Shown one piece after another: positions 25,902-35,691 of a stretch of DNA of 64,000 bases (position 1 is the first letter of the stretch; each line of letters opens with the position of its first letter). The DNA is from Pseudomonas arsenicoxydans (GTDB lineage Bacteria; Pseudomonadota; Gammaproteobacteria; Pseudomonadales; Pseudomonadaceae). Both the position numbers and the translations under genes were made by a program. The notes beneath the pieces are model-generated. The model worked only from the letters and a program-made list of their open reading frames with translations, was not told the origin of the DNA and did not search any database. The stretch is taken from NCBI RefSeq assembly GCF_006438915.1, contig NZ_RCZE01000013.1, positions 1 through 64,000 on the forward strand, in the 5' to 3' direction.

Positions 25902-27320
25902 TCAGCGAGCGGTGAAAACCGTTTTGAATTCTTGCGGCCAGCGCGGGTGCAGCACGCTATAGGCCGCGGCGTAGCTCAGTGCGCCGACAACGATGGTGCA
26001 GATCAAGTGCTGGTAACCTTCAAAGCCCAGCCGCGGCGATACAAACAGGACGGTCGCGGCCATGATCAGCGAGGCGATCACGCTGCGGTAATTAGAGCCC
26101 AGGAAGCGTCGCCAGCCGTAACCGATGGCGGTATTCAGGCCACGGATTTGCAGCGGCGTGATGATCAGCATTCGCGCCAGTAGCCCCAAGGCGCCGGCCA
26201 TGCCGCCGTAGAGGTTGCCGAAGCCGTAGACCAGCGCCAGCGCCAGCATGGTCGTTGCCACTTCGGCCTTGATGGTCAGGTGACTGCGGTTGACCGCGAC
26301 CAGCGCGGTGGTGGCGTACATCGCGGTGTTGCCGATGGCGGCGGTGCAGGCCAACACTTGCAGCATTGGGATGGCCTCGGCCCACTTGGCACCGAAGATC
26401 AGCAGGATTAAATCGTCCGCCGTGAGGGCGATGCCGATGAACAGTGGCGTCAGCAGGAAGCCGCTGACGGCGGTCGAGTCGCCGATGATGCCGAGCAACC
26501 GCGACGGCTCGGCGCTGCGCCGGGCGAACACCGGCAATGCATAGCTCATCAGCCCGTTGTAAATGGCGCTGCGCGGCAGGTCGATGATGCGCATCGCCAT
26601 GTTGAACATGCCCACCGCATTGGCGCCGGCGGTCATGCCGAGCACCACGGTGACCCCGCGTTGCAGCGTTTGCGAACTCAGTGCGTTGATCGCCACCGGT
26701 GCGCCGGCCTTTAACAATTCGAGCAATACCGGACCGTCGATGTAAAAGGCAATGGGGCGTCGATCCGCGTACATCAATACGAGGATGGCGACGAACTCCA
26801 TGATCAAGGCCTGGGCAATGACTGCCCAGGCACCCAACCCCCAAAGCGCGACGGCAATGCCGCAGACACCGCCCAGAATCTTGCCCAGTAACGTGCGCTT
26901 GGCCAGCATCTTGAAATTGCTGCTGCGTCGCATCTGCGCGACGTAGATGCGCGCCATCATGGTGAACAGGATCTTCACCGAGGCTACCGCCATCATCCAT
27001 CGGAGCACCGTGGACGGCGTGTAAAGCACCGTCGCGAGCGAGATCAAAACGACGGACGCCAGGCTAACCAGTACCGCCGCCCAGAAGGCCGTTGAGATGT
27101 GCTTGTCTTCAAGGTGCTCGAGTCGTACAAGCGGGTCCTCCAGGACGGAGGAGTAGAGGAGGCCGACCAACTCGACGATCGCGATGATGACCGTGCCGAC
27201 GCCCAGTTCTGCGGGGGATAGCAATCTCGCATAGACAACGAACGTGATCATGGACAGGAAAATCAGCCCGAATTTTTCGGTAAAAATCCAGCTCAGTGTT
27301 ACCAGACGATGATTAGCCAT
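25902..27320 (-). CDS. Wzx-type polysaccharide flippase
   Basis: 472-residue integral membrane protein with 12-14 predicted segments, of the oligosaccharide flippase/PST family (SWIFTEKFGLIFLSMITFVVYARLLSPAELG at the start is typical, shown here in part). It moves the undecaprenyl-linked repeat unit across the inner membrane. It lies in the exopolysaccharide operon, 31 bases after the GT2 gene. It is assigned from topology, N-terminal pattern and context. Confidence 0.85.
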   Translation of the reverse strand: MANHRLVTLSWIFTEKFGLIFLSMITFVVYARLLSPAELGVGTVIIAIVELVGLLYSSVLEDPLVRLEHLEDKHISTAFWAAVLVSLASVVLISLATVLYTPSTVLRWMMAVASVKILFTMMARIYVAQMRRSSNFKMLAKRTLLGKILGGVCGIAVALWGLGAWAVIAQALIMEFVAILVLMYADRRPIAFYIDGPVLLELLKAGAPVAINALSSQTLQRGVTVVLGMTAGANAVGMFNMAMRIIDLPRSAIYNGLMSYALPVFARRSAEPSRLLGIIGDSTAVSGFLLTPLFIGIALTADDLILLIFGAKWAEAIPMLQVLACTAAIGNTAMYATTALVAVNRSHLTIKAEVATTMLALALVYGFGNLYGGMAGALGLLARMLIITPLQIRGLNTAIGYGWRRFLGSNYRSVIASLIMAATVLFVSPRLGFEGYQHLICTIVVGALSYAAAYSVLHPRWPQEFKTVFTAR

Positions 27321-27350
27321 GGTTCAACCGCGAATTGAGAGGTGAGTGAC

Positions 27351-28286
27351 TCACGAGGCTTTGCGCAGTGTTTTCGTCAGGGCGTAGAGGAAACGCAACG
27401 TTGGTTTGCCCTTGAAAAAAAACAGCGTTTGCCAAGAGTGCTCCAGCATTCGCTGGAACACCTGGATGACTTGCGCATGGTCACCCCGTCTGGAAAACGT
27501 GCCGAGAAAGTCCGCGTGATTGGCCAGCACAAAATGAATACGTTGTTGCTTGCTCAGTCTGGCGCCGTAATGGGCAAGGTAAATGTCGATGAACTTGAGT
27601 TTGTGCGGGTAATATTTTTGCGGTTGTGAAGTGATGTTCCCGCCGTTCACACCGCGCCGAATCAGGATCTGCGGCACCGTATGGATTTCCCAGTGTTCGG
27701 CGATACGAGTCCACAGCAAGCGGTCTTCGGCGTAACGCAGGGTTTGATCAAAGCCGCCGAGAGCGGTCACCACTTCGCGTACCACCACCACGCCGGACGT
27801 GCCATTGATCACGTTTTCGTGGATGAAGTCCTCGAAGTGATTGCCGGTTTTGCAACGGTCTTCAAGCTGTTGGCTACCGTCAGGAAACTCGCTCATCTGG
27901 TAGCAATCGATGAGTCCGACCTTGTGGCCCTTGCGGGTCAATTCGTCATACAGCGCCAACTGCTTTTCCAGTTTTTGCGGGTGCCATTGGTCATCGGCAT
28001 CCAGAAAGGCGATGAAGGTTTCCTTCGCAGTGAACATGCCGTTGTTGCGCGCGCTGGCGGGTCCTTCGTTGGCCTGTCGCAACAGTGTCAAGGGAAACGC
28101 CGCGAGGTAGCGCTCGACAATCTTCGGTCCCTCGTCACTTGAGCCATCGTCGATGACAATCACATGATCGGGGCGTCGGGTTTGATCGTTCAAGGAGTCC
28201 AGCGTTTGCCGGATACTGCCCGCGGCGTTGAACATCGGAATGATCACGCAGACCGAGCAGGGTATTGAGGGGGCTTCGTTTAGCAC
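27351..28286 (-). CDS. Family 2 glycosyltransferase
   Basis: 311-residue cytoplasmic or membrane-peripheral GT-A transferase. The N-terminus reads SVCVIIPMFNAAGSIRQTLDSL, with VIVIDDGSSDEGP and the metal-binding FLDADDQW (DxD-like) following, as usual for GT2. It adds one sugar to the lipid-linked repeat unit. It overlaps the Wzy gene by 7 bases, so they are coupled. Donor and linkage cannot be told. Confidence 0.9.
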   Translation of the reverse strand: MLNEAPSIPCSVCVIIPMFNAAGSIRQTLDSLNDQTRRPDHVIVIDDGSSDEGPKIVERYLAAFPLTLLRQANEGPASARNNGMFTAKETFIAFLDADDQWHPQKLEKQLALYDELTRKGHKVGLIDCYQMSEFPDGSQQLEDRCKTGNHFEDFIHENVINGTSGVVVVREVVTALGGFDQTLRYAEDRLLWTRIAEHWEIHTVPQILIRRGVNGGNITSQPQKYYPHKLKFIDIYLAHYGARLSKQQRIHFVLANHADFLGTFSRRGDHAQVIQVFQRMLEHSWQTLFFFKGKPTLRFLYALTKTLRKAS

Positions 28287-29617
28287 GGCTGTTTCTCCTT
28301 GTAATTACCCTGGGACGCTGCGCCTTTCAGCCCGTTTTGCGCGTCAGTGTGGGTGACCATTGACGCTGCTTGCTCCGGGCGTTTTACGTGGCGGCGCCTG
28401 AAGGACAGCGTCAGCGTGCAGAACACCAGAAATTCGGCAGAGCGGTAATTGGGAATCACATAGGCCACGTAGTTGGTGACCGCGAACAAGCCGATGATCA
28501 CCAAGGCACTGGCACGAAACTGCGCCGACTGGTTCGCCGTCACGCAGCGGTATTGTTTGAGCAGCGCTTCGCCAAGCAAAAGCGCCAGCGCCGTTAGCTG
28601 GATGATGCCGCCGTTGAGCAAGGTTTCCATGTAGCCACTATGGGCGTTACCGATGTAGCCCCAACGGGTAATAAATGCATCGGCGTCGGGGCTGGACCAG
28701 AAGGCGCCAAAACCGTAGCCCTTGAGAAACTGACTGTCGACAAAGGGTTCGAGCAGCTCCCAGATCATCGTTCGGTCGGTGAGTGAGGGGTCGCGACCGG
28801 CCATCTCCAGCAGGAGCGCAAAGTTGCTGTAGAGAAACAGGCACACCAACAGATAGATCAGGGTGCAGGCAAGGAACAGCCACTGCGATCTATTGATTCG
28901 CAAACGGATCAACGTCAGGAAATACCCGTAGCTGATTGTACCGGCAATGATAAGCACCACCCCGGTGGCGGACTGGGCCAGTAAGATCGCGATTAACGAG
29001 AAAAACGAACAGAACAGCGCCCAACGGTTACGCTGACGGATCATCGGTAACAACATCAGGATGGCGATTGCGTTGATACGTGCGCCGGCGTTCTTCTCGG
29101 TGAAAATCCCTTTGAACGCACCATCGCGAATGCCGCCGGAAATAAACGCGGCACTGGGCATGACCAACGCAAGTATCAAACCGATCAACGCCGCCACGCC
29201 GATGGCGCAACCGAGCATGAAGGTGATTTTTTCCAGGCTGTAGTTGTAGGCGATGAATCCGGCAAAAAACACCACACTGAGCATCGCAATGAACCGCTTG
29301 AGACTCAGCATCGGGTCGTGGGACCAGCCGATTGATGCCACGATACAGAGCATGAACACGAGCAGAAAGAAGTTGCTGCGGTAAAAGGTTTTACTGAGAA
29401 ATACCTTGTTGCGAATGAAGAAAAACAACGGCACTAGCAGCGTAATCAAGCCGCAGACCTGGTTAGCCACGTTGCCTTCAAGGTCTTTGTCGAAGTCGTC
29501 CAGACTGGAAGCATTGCCCAGACCGAGGACAAATGAGATCACCTGGATGTAAAACAGCACGCCAAACAAGGTGAAGCCATCACGCAGGGTGGAATAGCGG
29601 ATCTCCAGTCTGTTCAT
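28280..29617 (-). CDS. O-antigen-ligase/Wzy-type polysaccharide polymerase
   Basis: 445-residue membrane protein with about 10-12 hydrophobic segments and a large periplasmic loop. That loop carries FLKGYGFGAFW and GNAHSGYMETLLNGG, typical of the Wzy_C/O-antigen ligase superfamily. It probably joins repeat units in the periplasm. The ATG at 29617 overlaps the stop of the preceding glycosyltransferase (ATGA). Upstream in-frame sequence belongs to that gene's other frame and is not coding here. Confidence 0.85.
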   Translation of the reverse strand: MNRLEIRYSTLRDGFTLFGVLFYIQVISFVLGLGNASSLDDFDKDLEGNVANQVCGLITLLVPLFFFIRNKVFLSKTFYRSNFFLLVFMLCIVASIGWSHDPMLSLKRFIAMLSVVFFAGFIAYNYSLEKITFMLGCAIGVAALIGLILALVMPSAAFISGGIRDGAFKGIFTEKNAGARINAIAILMLLPMIRQRNRWALFCSFFSLIAILLAQSATGVVLIIAGTISYGYFLTLIRLRINRSQWLFLACTLIYLLVCLFLYSNFALLLEMAGRDPSLTDRTMIWELLEPFVDSQFLKGYGFGAFWSSPDADAFITRWGYIGNAHSGYMETLLNGGIIQLTALALLLGEALLKQYRCVTANQSAQFRASALVIIGLFAVTNYVAYVIPNYRSAEFLVFCTLTLSFRRRHVKRPEQAASMVTHTDAQNGLKGAASQGNYKEKQPC

Positions 29618-30726
29618 GGCGAAGGGCTCCCGAGCAGGGCGGTGAGGTAGGTTTTCACCGCGCTGGCGTTCATGAACCGGGCCGCGGCATCGAGGCGGGC
29701 CTGGCGGTGTACATCGCGTGGGGTGGTGAGTTGCAGGGCAATCGCCTGCGACAGGGCAATCGGGTCGTCGACCGCCACAAGGGGGGCGACGACGCCATTG
29801 ATCAGGATGTCTTGCGGGCCGTGGGGGCAACGGGTCGAGACCACCCGCGTGCCGGTGGACAAGGCTTCGACCAGAGCGTTGGGGCTGCCTTCGAAACGCG
29901 ACGACAATACGAAGCAATCGGCCGCTGCCACTTCCGCCATCGGGTCATGGGTGTAACCCGGCAGGTCGACACGATCCTCGACATCCAGCTTGCGTGCCTG
30001 TGCCAGCAAACGATCGCGTAGCACGCCTTCGCCAAATATGATCAGACGCGCGCTGCGATTCGGCAGCGCGGCGAATGCAGTGATCAAGGTGTCGAAGCCT
30101 TTTTGCGGGGCCAGGCGGCCCACGGCGACAATCACCGGGCTCGACGCTTCCAGCAGCCAGCGATGGCTGGGCGGTCGTGGCGGTTTGTCGCGAAAGTCAT
30201 TGTCGAGCACCGGGTTGTCGGCGATGGTCACGTCCTGGCGACGGGCAATGGTGGTGTCGATCAGGTCTTGGGCGACGCCGCGCGACACGCAAATCACCGG
30301 GTTGGGAATAAGCCGATACAGCAGCGGCGCCACGCGGTAAGCGATCCGCACCATGAGGTCAGGGTTGACGTGCTTGTCGTGGGAAAACGCATTGCGCTCG
30401 CTGACGTGCAACCGCGCCAGCGTCCCCGACAGCGCGGCGGCAACGATGGCTACCACGTTGACGTGAGTCAGCGCCGCCAGTTGCGCGTCGAAGCGGTTGT
30501 GCCAAAGAAATCGTGCGAGGGCTGGTACCGCCCGTGAACTGCGCGGACTGCGCAACTCAACCTTTTTCACTCGGGGGTCTAGATTGGCCACGTTGATGCC
30601 GCCGCCGGTGAGCATCAGCAGCGTCACGTCGTTGCCCGCGTCGACCAGCGCACCGGCCAGGCGCGCCATCATTTTCTCCGCCCCGCCTGCGCTGAGATCG
30701 TGCAGGATAATCAGCAGCTTTTTCAT
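29614..30726 (-). CDS. Family 4 glycosyltransferase
   Basis: 370-residue GT-B retaining transferase. The N-terminal domain starts LLIILHDLSAGGAEKMMARL. The C-terminal domain has VAVGRLAPQKGFDTLI, the UDP-site FVLSSRFEGSPNALVEAL (E-x7-E) and TRCPHGPQDIL. Its ATG overlaps the stop of the preceding GT4 by 4 bases. It contributes one sugar of the exopolysaccharide unit. Confidence 0.9.
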   Translation of the reverse strand: MKKLLIILHDLSAGGAEKMMARLAGALVDAGNDVTLLMLTGGGINVANLDPRVKKVELRSPRSSRAVPALARFLWHNRFDAQLAALTHVNVVAIVAAALSGTLARLHVSERNAFSHDKHVNPDLMVRIAYRVAPLLYRLIPNPVICVSRGVAQDLIDTTIARRQDVTIADNPVLDNDFRDKPPRPPSHRWLLEASSPVIVAVGRLAPQKGFDTLITAFAALPNRSARLIIFGEGVLRDRLLAQARKLDVEDRVDLPGYTHDPMAEVAAADCFVLSSRFEGSPNALVEALSTGTRVVSTRCPHGPQDILINGVVAPLVAVDDPIALSQAIALQLTTPRDVHRQARLDAAARFMNASAVKTYLTALLGSPSP

Positions 30727-31811
30727 TGGTTCCATACCTGGTAATACGCCTGCGCGGCGTCCTGGCTGGTGTACTGGCGGATCGCGTCGGAGATCATGCC
30801 CTCGTTGATTGCAATTTGGCCTTGCAAGTACAGGCTTTGCAGCATGCCTTCGGCCAGCGCCGGCACGTCGTTGACCTTGACCAGTTGGCCGAGACGGCCG
30901 TGGTCCAGCAATTCCCGCGGGCCGGTCTCGCAGTCGCATGCCAGTACCGGCGTACCCAACGCCAGGGCTTCGATCAGCACGGTCGGCATGCCTTCGTGCA
31001 CCGAGCTGAGAATGAACAGTCGTGCCTGTTTGAGCAGGGGATAGGGGTTGCTCAAGAACCCGATGAAATGCACCCGGTGCGCGATACCCAGGCGGTTTGC
31101 CTGAATGATCAGGGCTTCGCGCAGTGGACCGTCACCCGCGATCACCAGATCCGGCACCGCTTCGCTTTGCAGGGCCAGGGCGTAGGCGTCGAGCAGCAGG
31201 TTAAAGCCCTTGGGCTCGACCAATCGGCCCAGGCCCAGCCAGTAGTTGCGCGGAACTTCGGTAGGCAACGGCCCCTTGGCGGCGCGCAGGAGCTGGTCGG
31301 TGATGACCGCGTTGGGGCAATAGCGGATGCGCTGCCGACCCCACGGCATCATCTCGACCAGCGACTGGCGCAGCGCTGTGGACACCGCCACTACTTTGCC
31401 GCTGCCACACAGGTACAGCGCGTACAGCAGGCGAAGGCTGGTGGGCCCGGTTTTCTGTTCCGTGCAATCGAATGAGGCGTGACGGCTATAGATCACCTTG
31501 CAAGCGCTGCCGAGGGTGGCGAACCACGTGCACAGGTTGGCCTGCTCCTTGGCGGAAATAAGGTGGGTGATGCCTTCGCGGCGAATCAGCCGGCGTAACT
31601 GGACTATCGACTTGAGCATCCCCCAAATACCGCTGCCATCACTGTCATTAAGACTTTGCACCCCTTCAGTGTCGGGCGTGTCGCCGTTGATGACGAAGAA
31701 GCTCACATGTTGGCCGTCCTTGAGAAACTGCTCGGACAAGCGCTGCTGAACGCGCTCGATGCCACCGCCCGATGTGAAATCCTTGAGGATGAACAGAATG
31801 TGCATGGTCAT
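30723..31811 (-). CDS. Family 4 glycosyltransferase
   Basis: 362-residue GT-B transferase. It opens with HILFILKDFTSGGGIERVQQ and later has LGLGRLVEPKGFNLLLDAY and the E-x7-E region FILSSVHEGMPTVLIEAL. It is paralogous to the next gene downstream. Its ATG overlaps the WecG-type gene stop (ATGA), part of a chain of coupled genes. Specificity unknown. Confidence 0.9.
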   Translation of the reverse strand: MTMHILFILKDFTSGGGIERVQQRLSEQFLKDGQHVSFFVINGDTPDTEGVQSLNDSDGSGIWGMLKSIVQLRRLIRREGITHLISAKEQANLCTWFATLGSACKVIYSRHASFDCTEQKTGPTSLRLLYALYLCGSGKVVAVSTALRQSLVEMMPWGRQRIRYCPNAVITDQLLRAAKGPLPTEVPRNYWLGLGRLVEPKGFNLLLDAYALALQSEAVPDLVIAGDGPLREALIIQANRLGIAHRVHFIGFLSNPYPLLKQARLFILSSVHEGMPTVLIEALALGTPVLACDCETGPRELLDHGRLGQLVKVNDVPALAEGMLQSLYLQGQIAINEGMISDAIRQYTSQDAAQAYYQVWNQ

Positions 31812-32512
31812 TCCCCAACGCTGATGGTGACTTTGCGCCGAACGAGCATTGCCAGCAGTTGCAGGAAATTGCTCGGGTAGTCGACGAAGTAACGCTTGAT
31901 GGTGTGCGGCTCGCGGTACATGCGATAGAACGCGCGCAGGTGCAGGCGATCGATGGCCGCCGGGTAGAACTGATGCGTGGCCATGGCCTCCTGGCGTATG
32001 AACCCGCCACAGGTAAAGGCAACCCCTCGAAACCCCGAGCGCTGCGCGTCCTGCTCGAACTGCTCTTGCCGTCCGGCGCCGAGGCCGACGATCAGGATGT
32101 TAGCTTTGCTGCGGCAGATCTCGGCCTGAATGACCTTGGCCTGCGCTGCATCGAAATAGCCATTGTGATAGCCGGCGATGATCAACTTCGGGTAGCGCGC
32201 CTTGATCTTGCTAATGAACAGCTCCAGTTCGTCTTGCCGGGCGCCGACGAAATACACCCGTTTGCCCAGTTTTTCGGCGCTACCGAGCACCGGGTGGGCG
32301 ATGGAAGTGAAGTCGAAGCTGACCCGGCCGACGTTGCGCCCGGTGACCCGGGACATGAACGCCGACATCAGCATGCCGTCGCAAAAAAAGGCGACGGTAC
32401 CCGGAGCCTGTTTGAAAAAGCTGCCAACGGATGCAAAGTTGATGAAGGAATACGCCTGGTTGGCGTCCAGCAAGGTCGGTGAGTAATGCCTGACGATTTT
32501 CAGCGTGATCAT
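31808..32512 (-). CDS. WecG/TagA/CpsF-family glycosyltransferase
   Basis: 234 residues. Family motifs FCDGMLMSAF, AEKLGKRVYFVGAR, YHNGYFDAAQ and ILIVGLGAGRQEQFEQDA are followed by a C-terminal basic stretch (RLHLRAFYRMYREPHTIKRY). Members transfer N-acetylmannosaminuronate, N-acetylmannosamine or similar sugars to lipid-linked acceptors, usually the second sugar. I chose the ATG at 32512 behind GGGAGTT rather than a TTG overlapping ugd. It is cytoplasmic and membrane-associated. Confidence 0.88.
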   Translation of the reverse strand: MITLKIVRHYSPTLLDANQAYSFINFASVGSFFKQAPGTVAFFCDGMLMSAFMSRVTGRNVGRVSFDFTSIAHPVLGSAEKLGKRVYFVGARQDELELFISKIKARYPKLIIAGYHNGYFDAAQAKVIQAEICRSKANILIVGLGAGRQEQFEQDAQRSGFRGVAFTCGGFIRQEAMATHQFYPAAIDRLHLRAFYRMYREPHTIKRYFVDYPSNFLQLLAMLVRRKVTISVGE

Positions 32513-32526
32513 GGCTTGAACTCCCT

Positions 32527-33867
32527 TCAAATCACGGCATGGGTCGGACGACCCACGGACAGGTACGTGAAGCCACGCTTGCTCAAGCGCGGCGGGTCGT
32601 ACAGGTTGCGTCCGTCAAAGATCAGCGGTTGCTTGAGCTGCTGGCTGATCAGGTCGAAGTCCGGCGCGCGGAACGCTTGCCACTCGGTGACGATGATCAG
32701 GGCGTCGGCATTTTTCAGCGCCGCTTCCTTGGTGCCTGCCAGGATCAGGTCATCGCGTGAGCCGTAAATGCGCTGGGTTTCCTCCATGGCTTTGGGGTCG
32801 TAGGCCTGGACGCTCGCGCCGGCGTGCCACAAGGCTTCCATCAAGACCCGGCTGGGGGCTTCGCGCATGTCGTCGGTGTTGGGTTTGAAACTCAGTCCCC
32901 ACAAGGCAAAGGTCTTGCCGCGCAGGGCACCCTCGAAGTGATTGAAAATCTTGCTGTAGAGGGTGGTTTTCTGGTCGTTGTTGCGTGACTCCACGGCCTT
33001 GAGCACCCGCGCATCGAAGTCGACACTGGTGGCGGCGTGAATCAGCGCCTTCACGTCCTTGGGGAAACACGAGCCGCCATAACCCAGGCCTGGGTAGATA
33101 AATTGATAGCCAATGCGCGGGTCGGAACCGATGCCGTGGCGGACCATTTCGATGTCGGCACCGAGCTTCTCCGCGATGTTGGCCATTTCGTTCATGAAGC
33201 TGATCTTGGTCGCCAACATGCAGTTGGCCGCGTACTTGGTCAGTTCGGCGCTGCGGATGTCCATGACGATGATTTTTTCGCGGTTGCGATTGAACGGTTC
33301 GTACAGCTCACGCATGACCTCTTCGGCGTGCGGGCTGTCGGTGCCGATGACGATCCGGTCCGGACGCATGCAGTCGTCCACTGCACAGCCTTCCTTGAGA
33401 AATTCCGGATTGGAGACCACATCGAAGGTCAGATGGCTGCGGCCGTTGTCGGCGAGCACCTGCTCGATACGTGCGCGGACCAGGTCGCCAGTGCCGACGG
33501 GGACGGTGGATTTGTCGACGATGATCTGGTGGCGATCCATGTTCTGCGCGATGGTTTGCGCCACGCTCAGCACGTATTGCAGGTCGGCCGAGCCGTCTTC
33601 ATCAGGCGGCGTACCGACCGCGATGAGCAGCACATCACCGTGGTGCACGGCGCTGGCCAGGTCGGTGCCGAATTGCAGGCGGCCGCTCTGATAATTGTCG
33701 CGCACCAGGGCGTCCAGGCCTGGCTCGTAGATCGGCAAGGTGCCGTCCTTGAGTGCCTCGACCTTGGCGGCGTCGACATCGACGCACATCACGTTATGGC
33801 CGACTTGCGCCAGCGCGGCGCCCTGGACCAGGCCCACATAACCAATACCGAATACGCTCACGTTCAT
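32527..33867 (-). CDS. ugd: UDP-glucose 6-dehydrogenase
   Basis: 446-residue NAD-dependent enzyme that oxidises UDP-glucose to UDP-glucuronate. The Rossmann motif GIGYVGLVQGAALA is near residue 5, the VGTPPDEDGSADL loop follows, and the catalytic cysteine sits in YGGSCFPKDVKAL near residue 265. The ATG at 33867 has GAGGT upstream. Together with the divergent UDP-glucuronate 4-epimerase it predicts uronic acid (glucuronic or galacturonic) in the exported polymer. Confidence 0.94.
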   Translation of the reverse strand: MNVSVFGIGYVGLVQGAALAQVGHNVMCVDVDAAKVEALKDGTLPIYEPGLDALVRDNYQSGRLQFGTDLASAVHHGDVLLIAVGTPPDEDGSADLQYVLSVAQTIAQNMDRHQIIVDKSTVPVGTGDLVRARIEQVLADNGRSHLTFDVVSNPEFLKEGCAVDDCMRPDRIVIGTDSPHAEEVMRELYEPFNRNREKIIVMDIRSAELTKYAANCMLATKISFMNEMANIAEKLGADIEMVRHGIGSDPRIGYQFIYPGLGYGGSCFPKDVKALIHAATSVDFDARVLKAVESRNNDQKTTLYSKIFNHFEGALRGKTFALWGLSFKPNTDDMREAPSRVLMEALWHAGASVQAYDPKAMEETQRIYGSRDDLILAGTKEAALKNADALIIVTEWQAFRAPDFDLISQQLKQPLIFDGRNLYDPPRLSKRGFTYLSVGRPTHAVI

Positions 33868-33897
33868 GATCAAACCTCGGGTCGTCGAAGAAGGGCG

Positions 33898-35289
33898 TCA
33901 GTAGATGTTTTTCGAGAACAACGTGAAGGGCGTCTTGATCAGAATCTTGATGTCCAGCCACAGCGACCATTGGTTGATGTAGTTGAGGTCTTGGGCGACG
34001 CGTAGCTGCATCTTTTCCACCGTCTCGGTTTCGCCGCGGTGCCCGGTGACTTGGGCCAGCCCGGTGATGCCCGGCTTGAGACGATGGCGGGCCATGTAGG
34101 CGCGGACTTTGCCGGTGTAATAAATGTTGTGGGTGACGGCATGCGGACGGGGGCCGACCAGGGCCATTTGGCCGAACAGCACGTTGAACAGCTGGGGCAA
34201 TTCGTCGATGGAACTGCGGCGCAGGAAGCGCCCGAATGGTGTGATACGGTCGTCTTCGCGGGTGGCCTGGCGCACTTCGTGGTCGTCGTGGACGCGCATC
34301 GAGCGAAACTTCCAGACCTTGATCACTTCACCGTTGCAACCGTGGCGGTTTTGCTTGAACAGCACCGGGCCAGGGGAGGTCAACTTGACGGTTGCCGCAA
34401 CCAGCAACAGCAGCGGACTAAGCACAATCAGGGCCGTGGCCGCCAGGCTGCGTTCGAACAGGTCCTTGCAAAACAGGCTGGCGGGGTGCGAGCTGATCAG
34501 ACTTTCGTTGAGGTAGATCGCCGGCATCCGCTCGATTTCCGAGATCGAATGGTTGAGCAGCACCATGCTGCCGAAGTCCGGGATCCAGACCACGTCGACG
34601 TTCATGTCCAGCAGGTCGATGTACAGCGCTTCGATGGTCGCGGCATGCTCCATTGTCAGCACGATGTAGACGCGTCGTACGGCCAGGCGGGTGATGATTT
34701 CGCGGATCCCGTCGACCCGGCCCAATAGCGGCAAAATGCTCGGTGCCGGGCCGCTGTCGTCGGCGGCGGCGATGAAGCCCAGGACCAGCGCGCGGTTCGG
34801 TCGGGAGAGTTTTTTCGCCAGTTCATGGGCGGTCGGGCACGTGCCGATGATCACCGAACGACGTTCCTTGCAGACCATGCGCGCGTGCAGCCGGGCGAAG
34901 TAATGCAGGGGCAGAAAACTCAGCGCCTGGACCAGAAACCCCATCACCGCCCACACCATGATCACCTGGCGCGAGTACGTCGCACTGGTCTGGGTGATGA
35001 AGGCAATGGCCGCCAGCACGGCCAGCAGGATCAGCCAGCCGGCCAGTAATCGACCGAGCCCGACCAGCAAGCCATGACGCTTGTGGTAGACCTGCATCAC
35101 GCTGTAGATCGGCACCGAGCCGAGCACGGTCAGGATGATCAGGATTCGGTAATCGCTGGTCAGGCTGCCGACGCGCCATAGGACGAGCAGCATCAACAGC
35201 GCGGTGGTCAGCGTCATCGCGCAGACCCACTGGCCCCAGAACGTCAGGCCTCGGCGGTGGGTCAGGTGAGCGGTATAGAGCGGTGTCAT
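33898..35289 (-). CDS. Undecaprenyl-phosphate sugar-1-phosphate transferase (WcaJ-like)
   Basis: 463-residue polyprenyl glycosylphosphotransferase that starts the repeat unit by placing a sugar-1-phosphate, probably glucose or galactose, on undecaprenyl phosphate. Four N-terminal membrane segments precede a nucleotide-binding-like domain. A fifth hydrophobic hairpin (ALIVLSPLLLLVAATVKL) leads into the catalytic domain with VWKFRSMRVHDD, TPFGRFLRRSSIDELPQL and GQMALVGPRP. It ends with the typical DIKILIKT. It is separated from wzc by a 400-base gap holding a REP pair. Confidence 0.92.
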   Translation of the reverse strand: MTPLYTAHLTHRRGLTFWGQWVCAMTLTTALLMLLVLWRVGSLTSDYRILIILTVLGSVPIYSVMQVYHKRHGLLVGLGRLLAGWLILLAVLAAIAFITQTSATYSRQVIMVWAVMGFLVQALSFLPLHYFARLHARMVCKERRSVIIGTCPTAHELAKKLSRPNRALVLGFIAAADDSGPAPSILPLLGRVDGIREIITRLAVRRVYIVLTMEHAATIEALYIDLLDMNVDVVWIPDFGSMVLLNHSISEIERMPAIYLNESLISSHPASLFCKDLFERSLAATALIVLSPLLLLVAATVKLTSPGPVLFKQNRHGCNGEVIKVWKFRSMRVHDDHEVRQATREDDRITPFGRFLRRSSIDELPQLFNVLFGQMALVGPRPHAVTHNIYYTGKVRAYMARHRLKPGITGLAQVTGHRGETETVEKMQLRVAQDLNYINQWSLWLDIKILIKTPFTLFSKNIY

Positions 35290-35691
35290 GGGCTTGACCT
35301 CAAGGCAGAAGAATGCACGGCACTAAACGGGCGGACACGGCGTGGCTCCCGCTGGCTTTTCCGTAGCTCGGCAGAGGTGAAACGGCTGTTTTGTTTTGGC
35401 AGAGGTGATGCAGATTTTTGTTATGGCGGATAACTGTGGTGTGGCACTTACCTGTGGCTAGGGGGTTGCGTGGCAATGTGGTTTCTGTGGCAAGGGGGCT
35501 TCTGTGGCAAGGAGGCTTCTGTGGCGAGGGGGCTTGCCCCCGTTGGGCTGCGCAGCGGCCCTAAAAAACCAATCACCGCTGCCGTTCAGATAAAACTGCG
35601 CTGAATGGTTTTACGACGGCTGCGCCGCCGAACGGGGGCAAGCCCCCTCGCCACAGAAGCCCCCTTGTCACAGACAACCCCTCACCACAAA
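35290..35691. other. Intra-operon gap between wzc and the wcaJ-like gene
   Basis: No gene supported. It contains short tandem TGGCAAGG(G/A)GGCTTCTG units around 35475-35520 and a REP pair. If the operon is a single transcript, the polymerase must read through this structured stretch. Confidence 0.6.
35514..35661. repeat. REP pair inside the exopolysaccharide operon
   Basis: Arms GTGGCGAGGGGGCTTGCCCC…CGTT (to 35544) and AACGGGGGCAAGCC… (from 35631), extended outward by GGCTTCTGTGG/CCACAGAAGCC, are perfect reverse complements. This is the GAGGGGGCTTGCCCCCG family of Pseudomonas repeats. Confidence 0.88.

Noticed and set aside
29618..29917. N-terminal extension of the Wzy-like polymerase
   Set aside because: The added ~100 residues are an Arg/Pro-rich shadow of the preceding glycosyltransferase; the ATG at 29617 overlaps that gene's stop in the same ATGA pattern seen across the operon.
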